From positions 1 through 42,014 of the IMG/VR virus record IMGVR_UViG_3300033146_001020: a stretch of 42,014 nucleotides of DNA. One strand, given 5' to 3'. Below, piece by piece: positions 1-8,000 of this stretch; positions within the stretch are counted from its first letter, which is position 1; every line of letters begins with the position of its first letter. A model generated the notes under the pieces. That model was given only the letters and a program-made list of their open reading frames with translations. It was not told where the DNA came from and made no database searches. Source of the DNA: a virus. A program made the translations under genes and the position numbers.

Positions 1-114
1 AGGTACACTTCAATCTGAATTAGATGTTTATTATTCTTTCATGGATGAACTAAGGAGTTTACATAAAGGTAAATTAGTATATATTATAGGAAATCATGAA
101 ACAAGAGTTCAGAA
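1..114. repeat. Terminal direct repeat (assembly overlap), left copy
   Basis: These 114 bases are identical to 41901-42014. The repeat falls inside the metallophosphoesterase coding sequence and joining the ends restores one uninterrupted frame. That favours a circular or circularly permuted genome of about 41,900 bp over a physical terminal repeat, because true direct terminal repeats seldom cut a gene so neatly. Confidence 0.95.
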
Positions 115-496
115 GTATCTTAAAAGAAACCATGAGTTGTATGGTTTAGAAGTATTAAAGCTTAAGAATCTTTTAAAGGTTAAAGAATACAACATAGTAT
201 TAACTTATGATTATGTTTATAAACAAATGTTATTTACTCATGGGAGATACACATCTAAGTATTCAGCTAATAAAGAATTAGATGTTAATGGTATGAGTGG
301 AATAAGTGGTCATGTTCATAGACATACAGTTCAATGTAAAACAGATAGAGCAGGTACAAAGATATGGATTTCTGCCCCTTGTATGCAAGACTTTGATAAA
401 CAAGAGTTTGCTCCTAATCCTAACTGGCAAAAAGGTTATGTGAGATTAGAATTTGATTCTAAAGAATTAAGTAGTTATCATGTGGTATTGTTATGA
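1..496 (+). CDS. Calcineurin-like metallophosphoesterase, C-terminal part
   Basis: This is the 3' part of the gene that starts at 41731; the joined product is 221 residues. The family uses two metal ions to hydrolyse phosphomonoesters or phosphodiesters. This part holds the later signature motifs: GNHE at about 98-100, an isolated histidine in FTHG at 242, and GHVHRH at about 310-325. The earlier DLH and GGD motifs lie beyond the right edge. Phage relatives act as protein phosphatases or as nucleases; the sequence does not decide which. The stop overlaps the next start by 4 nt, so the gene is part of the rightward operon. The frame is open from base 2, and the first in-window ATG at 41 is internal. 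Confidence 0.9.
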   Translation, partial: GTLQSELDVYYSFMDELRSLHKGKLVYIIGNHETRVQKYLKRNHELYGLEVLKLKNLLKVKEYNIVLTYDYVYKQMLFTHGRYTSKYSANKELDVNGMSGISGHVHRHTVQCKTDRAGTKIWISAPCMQDFDKQEFAPNPNWQKGYVRLEFDSKELSSYHVVLL

Positions 497-759
497 GACA
501 AACAACTAACTTTGAAAGGTTAAGTATTGACTGGGTCTGTGACTGGGAACAACTTAAAGGTAAATGGAATTGGTATGAGTTTAATCTCATCCAAATAAGA
601 ATAGAAAAAGAGTTCATACATGGGCAAGCTGAAATAGAAGTGTATTTATTAGGGTTGGGATTCAGATTATATTGGGTTTGGAATAAAGCAAAGATGTTAA
701 AACAAATGAAGAGATATGGAACTATGTTAAAGGAGGGTAAATTTACAGAATGGAAGTAA
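493..759 (+). CDS. Conserved small phage protein, Trp-rich
   Basis: 88 residues starting in the ATGA overlap with the phosphoesterase. It is rich in Trp and Tyr, with a hydrophobic segment around residues 50-65 (YLLGLGFRLYWVW) that may be a buried strand or a peripheral membrane patch. The layout recalls small accessory proteins of many phages, but I assign no function. An AAGGAGGG sequence near its end (729-736) probably serves the next gene. Confidence 0.75.
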   Translation: MRQTTNFERLSIDWVCDWEQLKGKWNWYEFNLIQIRIEKEFIHGQAEIEVYLLGLGFRLYWVWNKAKMLKQMKRYGTMLKEGKFTEWK

Positions 760-917
760 TTAATATGAAAGAAATCGAACAAAGACTTACTCCAGAATCA
801 TTTAATGACTTTGAAGATTTTATGAAAGGTCAGACAGTAGGTATGGATGAAAAAGGCAACTCTTTAATTTATGCACATGACTTCTTAAGATTTTGGCATA
901 GTTGGGAGTGGTTATAA
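750..917 (+). CDS. Small conserved phage protein (55 aa)
   Basis: ATG at 750 overlaps the end of the upstream gene; an alternative ATG lies five codons in. AAGGAGGG at 729-736 is a strong ribosome-binding site. The pattern FxxFMxGQTV...YxxDFLRFW near residues 21-50 resembles short accessory proteins common in phage early regions. No catalytic motif is visible. The stop overlaps the next ATG (TAATG). Confidence 0.7.
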   Translation: MEVINMKEIEQRLTPESFNDFEDFMKGQTVGMDEKGNSLIYAHDFLRFWHSWEWL

Positions 918-1183
918 TGAGTGGTGGACATTTTGAGTATGAGAATCATAAAATTGCAGAATGGGCATATATTGTTAAACAAGACACCTTACAAGATGAA
1001 ATAGAGGAACTATGGAAAACTAAATACACTAAAGAACAATTATTATCTATGAATGAATTTAGTATATTTTTAAAGAAAGTAGGAAGATTAGTTCATAGTT
1101 ATGATTATGCTATTTGTGGAGATACAAACATGGATGATTTTAAGAAAGATTGGGAGGAGTTTAAAAATGAAAAGTATAATTGA
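917..1183 (+). CDS. Phage protein of the MSGGHFxY type
   Basis: 88 residues. The N-terminus MSGGHFEYENHKI is the hallmark of a widespread phage accessory family of unknown function, and the GDT.MDDF..DWEEF ending also fits. I chose ATG 917, immediately after the upstream stop, because the SGGHF start is conserved in the family; the frame does extend a few codons upstream. Mostly helical, acidic, probably cytoplasmic. Confidence 0.8.
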   Translation: MSGGHFEYENHKIAEWAYIVKQDTLQDEIEELWKTKYTKEQLLSMNEFSIFLKKVGRLVHSYDYAICGDTNMDDFKKDWEEFKNEKYN

Positions 1184-1388
1184 GTTTGAATTACCAGAAG
1201 ATAAATCTGAATTTGAAGCAGCTAGTAAAGCTATAGATTTAGCTATCTTTTTATTTGATATTGAACAATACTTAAGGGTAAAGATTAAGTACAACGAAGA
1301 AGATAAATCTGCTGAATATATTAAAGCTTTAGAAGAGTTTAGAACATGGTTCTTTGAAGAGAAACCTGTCTTGGAGCATTTTGAATAA
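1167..1388 (+). CDS. Small acidic helical phage protein
   Basis: 73 residues from ATG 1167, preceded by GGGAGGAG at 1152-1159. The N-terminus (KSIIEFELPEDKSEFEAAS) is followed by a predicted long helix and an acidic tail. Similar short proteins with ELPEE-type starts occur in phage accessory operons, often beside MSGGHF proteins as here. Function unknown. Confidence 0.75.
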   Translation: MKSIIEFELPEDKSEFEAASKAIDLAIFLFDIEQYLRVKIKYNEEDKSAEYIKALEEFRTWFFEEKPVLEHFE

Positions 1389-1389
1389 A

Positions 1390-1650
1390 ATGAGGAAACT
1401 TAAACCTATGTTTAAAAGGGAATGCTTCACACACAGAATGCTCTCTAGGCAGACAAGCAAGGCTATTTATGAGGTTATTTACCATAAAAAGGTCTTAGGG
1501 TATGAAGTAATTAAAATCTTCATAGAACAACCTAATATTTATTCTAAAACTAAGTATGAAAGATACCCTTCAGATGAACAATTTGGAGATAAAGCTTGGA
1601 GTTATCAAGATATTAATATGGCAAAAGCACATTATAGGGGATTAAGATGA
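1390..1650 (+). CDS. Basic phage accessory protein (86 aa)
   Basis: ATG 1390 sits just after the preceding stop; the frame is open 12 codons further upstream but that would overlap the upstream gene more. Basic N-terminus, then a segment ending YPSDEQFGDKAWSY around residues 60-75, a pattern seen in uncharacterised phage proteins. No zinc ligands or catalytic motif. Overlaps the next gene by 4 nt. Confidence 0.7.
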   Translation: MRKLKPMFKRECFTHRMLSRQTSKAIYEVIYHKKVLGYEVIKIFIEQPNIYSKTKYERYPSDEQFGDKAWSYQDINMAKAHYRGLR

Positions 1651-1925
1651 TTAAAGAATTATTTAAATTATTAAAGAAAAATACTTCAGATAAAGGAAGT
1701 TTTGAATTATATTTTAATGAACATAAATCTTGTTATTCAGATATAAATTATTATGAATTAGATGAAAAAGAGTTAAAATTAGTAGATGGAAATAAAGACA
1801 TCTATAATTTGATATGGAATAAAGATACTCCAGTTGGAAATTATGATATTGTAAAGAATACTATTGAAGAAATTTATAAGGATGTAAAAGAAATTTGTGA
1901 AGAAAGGGATAAAGATGAGATGTGA
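1647..1925 (+). CDS. Hypothetical acidic protein (92 aa)
   Basis: Starts in a 4-nt overlap, with GGGGATTAAG just before the ATG. Lys/Glu/Asp/Tyr-rich with no Cys cluster or transmembrane segment. I do not recognise a family. The reading frame and overlapping ends support it as a real member of the rightward operon. Confidence 0.65.
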   Translation: MIKELFKLLKKNTSDKGSFELYFNEHKSCYSDINYYELDEKELKLVDGNKDIYNLIWNKDTPVGNYDIVKNTIEEIYKDVKEICEERDKDEM

Positions 1926-2127
1926 ACATTGTAATAAACAGATTATAAAACCTATTCAAGAATCTAAAGAGGATTATTGGAAATGTATTTGTGGAGATTA
2001 TCATAAAGGATTCCCTTATATGTGTCCAAAAAAGAATATAAAAAAATTAATTTGTGAAACTTGGCAAAATAGTAGTAGTTATAGAGATTTTAAAATAAGT
2101 CTATTTAATTTATTAGAATTAAAGTAA
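1915..2127 (+). CDS. Zinc-ribbon miniprotein
   Basis: 70 residues from ATG 1915. CEHC at residues 3-6 and C(I)C plus a later Cys at about 25-45 form a probable treble-clef or ribbon zinc site. Last gene of the rightward operon before the convergent junction. Such miniproteins in viruses may bind nucleic acid or host factors; here that is only inference. An upstream in-frame ATG at 1897 exists but is less well placed. Confidence 0.7.
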   Translation: MRCEHCNKQIIKPIQESKEDYWKCICGDYHKGFPYMCPKKNIKKLICETWQNSSSYRDFKISLFNLLELK

Positions 2128-2143
2128 AAAAAAAGAAAAAAAA
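2126..2143 (-). terminator. Oligo-T terminator of the leftward arm
   Basis: On the minus strand this reads as T8-C-T9 downstream of the last leftward gene (stop at 2176). T-tracts of this kind terminate archaeal RNA polymerase without needing a hairpin. It lies at the convergent junction of the two arms. Confidence 0.6.
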
Positions 2144-2175
2144 GGTAATGATTACTAATAACCATCTATCTATAT

Positions 2176-2820
2176 TCATAGTTCGTTGATACTGTCAACA
2201 GTAAAGTCTTCTACTTCACCATCTTCAATTTCTACAGTTGAAGAAAACTCATACCAAGTATCATCGTGACGGAATTTTCCTTCTACAATTAACTCAATAT
2301 CTGAATCATCAAAGTCTACATCTGAAACTTCAATTTCATCAGCGTCATCTCTAAGTCTTAACTTCTCAACATCATCTTCGTCAAGTTCAATTCCATTAAC
2401 AACTTCTTTGTCAATTTCATCTGCTAGTTCTTTTTCAACGTGTTGTAAAGCTAAAGATTTCATATCATTTACAAAGACAATTCTATCTGCAATTTTATAG
2501 ACTTCATCATCATCTAAATCATCTAAAAGATATTGAACTCTTCCATTGTTGTCATAGACTTCATTAAGAACTAAGTCTAAGTTGCCATTATCTACTAGAA
2601 CTTCTACTTCCTTAATAACTTCTACTGGAACTTCCACAGTGTTATTAACTGTTTTAATAACTTCTACTGGAACTTCTTTAATTACTTCTTGGGTAAGGAT
2701 TTTAGTTTGAGTGACAGGATTAGCTTGATTATACATTGCCATACCTGCTCCACCTACTAAAAGACCTGCTCCTAATGCAATAGCTGCCATAGCTTTGCCT
2801 ACTTTTGTTATATTTTTCAT
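2176..2820 (-). CDS. Membrane-anchored acidic protein with VPVEVIK repeats
   Basis: 214 residues. A lysine-containing N-terminus is followed by a Gly/Ala/Met-rich hydrophobic segment (about residues 10-30), so it is probably a signal anchor. Next come EVPVEVIK-like repeats at about 45-75 and a strongly acidic Asp/Glu-rich C-terminal half. It has its own GGAGGT ribosome-binding site and candidate promoter and is the last leftward gene. Predicted topology puts the acidic domain outside the cell or in the envelope. It could be a lysis accessory, envelope-modifying or virion protein; no enzyme motif is seen. Confidence 0.75.
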   Translation of the reverse strand: MKNITKVGKAMAAIALGAGLLVGGAGMAMYNQANPVTQTKILTQEVIKEVPVEVIKTVNNTVEVPVEVIKEVEVLVDNGNLDLVLNEVYDNNGRVQYLLDDLDDDEVYKIADRIVFVNDMKSLALQHVEKELADEIDKEVVNGIELDEDDVEKLRLRDDADEIEVSDVDFDDSDIELIVEGKFRHDDTWYEFSSTVEIEDGEVEDFTVDSINEL

Positions 2821-2844
2821 TTTAATATACCTCCATATATCTTT

Positions 2845-2870
2845 ATGAATATAAATTTGTGATTAAATAA
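2845..2870 (-). promoter_or_regulatory. Candidate promoter of the terminal leftward gene, with a 12-bp motif shared with 29.1 kb
   Basis: Read on the minus strand, TTAATCACAAAT leads into TTTATATTC, a plausible TATA box, with ATG 2820 about 30 nt further and GGAGGT between them. The plus-strand 12-mer ATTTGTGATTAA (2855-2866) recurs exactly at 29105-29116 beside the early promoter. Two occurrences at promoters suggest a regulator site. Confidence 0.4.
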
Positions 2871-2885
2871 GAAAGAGAAAAAGAA

Positions 2886-3104
2886 TTAATTGATTTTAAT
2901 TTGTACTTTGTTATCTTTAGAGATTACTTTATTATCTAAAGCAAAGACTCCTGTGATAGTTGTTAAGGCATTCAATACCTTTTTAAAGAAATTATCATCT
3001 CTTTCTGATTTTGTTAGTTTTGATAACCTGTATAATCCTTGAAAGACTAATGTAGCTCCTCCAATTATTTCAGTTATTAATGTTAATATTTGTGTTATTT
3101 CCAT
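2886..3104 (-). CDS. Small membrane protein, possible holin
   Basis: 72 residues with a hydrophobic segment near residues 3-25 (LTLITEIIGGATLVF) and a second weaker one near 45-58, separated by a charged KSERDDNFFKK stretch. The C-terminus is basic. Size, topology and position after the tail-fibre genes fit a holin-like protein, but holins share no reliable sequence motif. TAGGAGA precedes the ATG. Confidence 0.55.
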   Translation of the reverse strand: MEITQILTLITEIIGGATLVFQGLYRLSKLTKSERDDNFFKKVLNALTTITGVFALDNKVISKDNKVQIKIN

Positions 3105-3157
3105 TTTAAGTCTCCTATTTGTTTTAGTATATCTTACTAGTATTTAAAGCTATGGGT

Positions 3158-4555
3158 TTATTCTACTCCATTTATGCTTGTTATGTCTGCTACTGCTGTT
3201 CCATCTACTTTACTAGGGTCTTCTACACCATTTACAGTCCCTGTCCATCCAGATGTTGGTGTTGAACTGAAAGGGTATTGTTTTCCATCACCACTATTAT
3301 ATAATTCTGAGATTTCTGTAGATGTTAAAGCTCTTGACCAGATTCCTACTTCATCCATATTTCCTGTGTAATATTGGTCTGGAGAAGATAAAGGTCTAGC
3401 CCCAAATCTCATTTTATTAGTAGTACTTATACTTGATACACCAGAGGTTCCTTTGCTTACATTATCTATATAAGCAGTGGTGGTTGTTCCATCCCATTTA
3501 AAAAGAATATGGTGCCACCCAGAAGTATCTGAAAATGAAGTTGTGATGTCATGATTAGAACCGCTAGAATCATAATGCCTGAAATATAAAGTATTATTAT
3601 ATAACAATATTTTAAATGATTTATTTGCAGCAGTACCAGTGTTATCTATGATTTGTTGAGGACTAGAAGTTGCAGCTGCTTTTATCCATACTGAAACTGT
3701 GTATGCAGAAGGATTGAATGTATCTGGTAAAGTAATATAATCATTACCATCAAAATTATAACCTTCATTAATCTTACCATAACTACTTCCATTAGTTGCT
3801 CCAGTTATAGTTCCATCATTACTTCCAACACTATCAGTAGCATCCCCATCAAACTTCCAATAACTGACACAATTTATCTTCTTTGAATCAGGTGCATCTG
3901 TGAATGGGTATTGAGTTCCATCCCCTCCATTATATAACTGTCCGACTTCTACTGCGGTTAAAGCTCTTGACCAAATTCCAAGTTCATCTATAACACCATC
4001 CCAATTAAAAATTCCATTATTATAGGAACCTACTTCAAATTTATAATTTGAAACTTCTCCATTCCATCCATCCGTATAAGTACTTGTATCTACACTTGTT
4101 CCATCGATATATAAAGTCATTCCTGATGTGTCCCAAGTTCCTACAATATGATGCCATGAACCTGCACTCCAAGTTACTGATTGTTTTGGATAATCAGGTT
4201 GTGAACTTTCTCCATTTCTTAAATAAAAACCTAATGTATTACTATTAGGAAAATAAAAGAAAATATATTTTCCACTTCCACCTATCTTTGAAATGAACAT
4301 AGTTTGAACAGAATTAGATGAATCTATTGCATTATCTGTTTTAATCCATACACTTATTGAACCTGAATCATAAGCATCATCAAATATATCTTCATTATAC
4401 ATAAAATCATCAGAACCATCATAATTATAAGCCCCGTTAATTTTTCCTGAAGTTGTAGAAGTTGCTCCATCGATTGTTAAATCATCACTACCCACACTAT
4501 CTTCTGCATTACTATCAAATTTATAATAATGAACTATATCTGTAGTAAGACTCAT
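3158..4555 (-). CDS. Tandem LamG/concanavalin-like adhesin
   Basis: 465 residues with two similar beta-sandwich domains, at about 5-215 and 225-430. Each begins with a (Y/W)KFD...DSVGS start, has a GKIN.(A/G)YN(Y/F)(D/N)G strand and a VS/ISVWIK strand, and ends ELGIWSRALT / EVGIWSRALT...LYNGGDG, which is the LamG_3 signature. These domains usually bind glycans, so it is probably a receptor-binding virion component. The duplication is internal. A short 'GVEDPSKVDG' tail may join a partner. It overlaps the preceding gene by 4 nt, in the fibre operon. Confidence 0.85.
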   Translation of the reverse strand: MSLTTDIVHYYKFDSNAEDSVGSDDLTIDGATSTTSGKINGAYNYDGSDDFMYNEDIFDDAYDSGSISVWIKTDNAIDSSNSVQTMFISKIGGSGKYIFFYFPNSNTLGFYLRNGESSQPDYPKQSVTWSAGSWHHIVGTWDTSGMTLYIDGTSVDTSTYTDGWNGEVSNYKFEVGSYNNGIFNWDGVIDELGIWSRALTAVEVGQLYNGGDGTQYPFTDAPDSKKINCVSYWKFDGDATDSVGSNDGTITGATNGSSYGKINEGYNFDGNDYITLPDTFNPSAYTVSVWIKAAATSSPQQIIDNTGTAANKSFKILLYNNTLYFRHYDSSGSNHDITTSFSDTSGWHHILFKWDGTTTTAYIDNVSKGTSGVSSISTTNKMRFGARPLSSPDQYYTGNMDEVGIWSRALTSTEISELYNSGDGKQYPFSSTPTSGWTGTVNGVEDPSKVDGTAVADITSINGVE

Positions 4556-5025
4556 AAACCCATCAACTCTTCTTCTAATTTAGCGTTTGCAATATCTTCT
4601 TTAGTTCTGAACTCAACTATTCCTTCTTTAGAATCATTAATCTTTTGTTTAAAATCATTCACATACTTATCCCATTTCTTAACTTCATTGATAATCTCAA
4701 GATTCTTTTCTTTAGAATAAACTCCTAACGAAGCATTCCTTTGAACATATTCTTTTGGAAATTTAGGTTGAACATAAGACTTTAAAGCTTGGATTTGTTT
4801 CTCTTTAGTTTCTTCTAAAGTATCAACATGATAAACCTCTATTGTAGTCCAAATAACTTTATCTTTTAATACTTTAATCCCTTCAACTTCTTTAGTCTTC
4901 TCAGTATCTTGAATCCTTACTTTATTCAATTCTACTGGTAATAAGAAAGGTTTCTTTGGTAATAACTCCTTTGGTATATTTAATACCTTAATCTTGCTGT
5001 CTCTTGTATCATAATATCTTGCCAT
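4552..5025 (-). CDS. Tail-fibre-associated or fibre chaperone-like protein
   Basis: 157 residues, hydrophilic, with a probable coiled coil over the C-terminal half (about 85-155). The QRNASLGVY segment near residue 95 resembles tail-fibre accessory proteins. It sits between the giant fibre gene and the LamG adhesin, with GAGGT 5 nt before its ATG, inside the stop region of the fibre gene. Placement suggests a fibre assembly or linker role; this is inference. Confidence 0.6.
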   Translation of the reverse strand: MARYYDTRDSKIKVLNIPKELLPKKPFLLPVELNKVRIQDTEKTKEVEGIKVLKDKVIWTTIEVYHVDTLEETKEKQIQALKSYVQPKFPKEYVQRNASLGVYSKEKNLEIINEVKKWDKYVNDFKQKINDSKEGIVEFRTKEDIANAKLEEELMGL

Positions 5026-5026
5026 T

Positions 5027-8000
5027 TTAAACCTCTATATATGTTGAACTTGGATTAAATTTCAATACTGTTGTACTTAAAGCAGTTCCAATTATCCTTT
5101 GGATACTTGTTGATGTAGTAGGTGCTGTTGCCGTTATTGCTCCAGCTGTTTCACTAACATAATACAAACTACTTGCTGTTAATCCTGTTGTAGTAAATTC
5201 TCCTAATTTTATGAATGTGCCTGTTGCATCTGCACTTATTGTATCAATACACATTAACAACTCAGTCTTACAAGTAGTATCAGCTGAAGCATCTGCTTTC
5301 CAGTATTTACCATCTGATTTAAGATAACATAAATTACCACTTACTAAACTTTCTCCTGCTGTTTCTTCTGTAGTAATACTTTTATTATTTAAGTCTAAAT
5401 TTCCACCAAGTTGAGGAGTTGTATCTTCTACTACATTAGACATAGTGCCGGTTCCTTTTGCATTTATTTGAGTTTGAATACTTGAAGTAACACCCTCAAC
5501 ATAATTAAGTTCAGTAGTTGTTAAAGTTGCACCATCTAAAATGTTAAGTTCAGTTGCGTCTGCACTTCCTGGATAACTCACTTTAGCAGTGTTAGCTGCA
5601 ACATCAGTAGCTACATCTATTCCATTAATATTACCTGAAGTAATTGTACCTGTTCCAATATCTAGATTATCGTTATCAATTAAAGGTTTGATAGTATTTG
5701 TATCATCATTTCTTCCGAATGGGCTTGCATCTGCTGCACTATATACCGCAACATTAATATCCCATTTAGCACCAAGCTTAGAAGTTACTGCTGCTCTTTC
5801 ATCGTCTGTGATTGTGTCTGAAAAAGCCAAGATTTCTCCAATCTCTCCAATAAAATCAGCACCTGTTAAATCACTTGCACCCATTAAAAGGTTAGCTGTT
5901 CCTGAAGGGATAGCAGTTACATTATAACTTGAAGTTCCTAATAAATATCCATTTTTATAAGCTTTAGCTTTACTACCTGGAACCCATTCAATTTGTAATA
6001 CTTGCCATTCCCCATAATTAGAAGAGTAGTTTACTACTGCTTCTTGACCACTAGCATCTAGATTATTATAAATAGTTATGTTACTTGAATAAAATCTCCA
6101 TTCTCTTTGAGGAGTTGCATCATAATACTTAGACATGATAGCATCCCCTGTATTCTTAGCTTTGACAACTGCAATAATAGTCATTCCTCTTCCAGCTGTG
6201 TTATCATTAATATCATTATTACCAAAACTTAAAGGTGTGTTATTTGTATCCCATTTAGCTGTGTTTAATCCATTTTGAGTTGTTATTCCATACTCAACAC
6301 CTGTTGCACTTGAAGGTGTACCATTCCATGAATTAACACTATCAACAACATTAGTAATATGATTACTGCCATCTACTGTAACACTACTAGCATCACTAAA
6401 ATCTACGTGAAAGCTTGGGTTATCAATACTTGTAATATCAATATTAAAACTTGTGTTCTTTGAAGATATAATAATTCCTTCGTTTCCTACTCTCTCCAAA
6501 ATCATATATCCACCTGGATAAATAACTCTTTCTTGTGTAGAACCTCCCCAAGTTGCTCCGTTAGGGTTAAGTATTAGATTATAAGTTGAACCTGCATTAA
6601 TAAAAGTTTTAGTTGCACCACTTGGAATTCCTGCAAAATAAGTAGGGTTTAATGTTGCTGTTATATCTGCTGTAGATGAATTAGCACTTAGTATTCCAAA
6701 TACCCAACTTTCAGTTTCATCATAATCAGTAGTTATATTAATTAATTTTTTAATTATATTCCCACTCATTTGCAAATCCCCATCTGTTGGGGAGTTTACA
6801 TAACTATAAGTACCAGTTCCTAAGATTCCTTCTTCTGCAACAATATCATCGAAATGTGAAATTAGTTGTTCAGTTGCATTTATGTTCCCAATATAATTCC
6901 CTTCAAAACCTTCAATAGTTATTTTGTTAGCTGTGGAATGAATATGTCCTCCACTTGCCCCTGCTAGATGGTATACTTGCCCATAACTACCAACTGCACC
7001 ACTTGGTGTAGTAATACTCACCTTATTATTAATACTATCAATGTTATTTGAATTAGTACTATGAATAAAATCTAAATGTCCTGCGTAACTTGCACTTGTA
7101 GCTTCTATATCACAATTAAAGTCTCTTATAACTATATGTCCACTAGAAGAATCTTTAAAGAAATGTAGATGGTCTGCAGAAGTTGAAGCAAAACTCATTG
7201 TACCAAAACCTTGCATTATTTGATAACCCGCCGCTCCACTTGAATTTATGAAACTAATATTTCCTCCTATAGTCCCAGTTGAATCAAAGTCAAACTTACA
7301 ACCAGTAAATATAAAACTTCCTGCTTCTAAATCGATAATTTCTTCAGTATAACCATTACTAATATTATAATCAAAACTTACACTATTAAAACTAGTCATA
7401 GTGCCTTCTGCATAAACCAACTTAGAAGCGTTTGCCCCTGTTGCTGTTGATTTTAATTTAAGGTTTTTAATGAAAGCCATGCTCATCATTGCTGAAGGTA
7501 CTGTTAATACAGTTCCAGTATTAGCTTCAATAACAACTGAACCCATGGTTCCTTCTCCTACTAATGTAGTCATAGCACCTGCTTTAGTTGTTACGTTTTC
7601 TGTATAAGTTCCTGGATAAATTAATATTTTATCTGCACTTGTACTTGCATTAATAGCTGCTTGAATAGTATCATAATCTCCACCAGTTTTAGCAACTATG
7701 ATAGTATTGGCATAATCTGTGCCTCCCCCATTATCATCTACATATTTCTTACTAACTAAACTATTATCAGTAAAATTAGTTGAATAATCAGAAGCATATT
7801 CAAGACCTTTTTCATTAACATCATCATAAAATAAAGCACCCTCTTCATCAATAACTAATCCTATATCATCATCAAAATCAGTTCTAAGTAATTTAATTTC
7901 ATAATTATCTACAAATAATTGTGATACTATATTCTCAGTATTTTCATAACTAGTTATTGTAAATTCAATATCTTCTTCTAATTCTATATCTGTGTTTTCA

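Noticed and set aside
1-114. Biological direct terminal repeat
   Set aside because: It lies inside a gene that becomes intact on joining, which is better explained by circular assembly or circular permutation.
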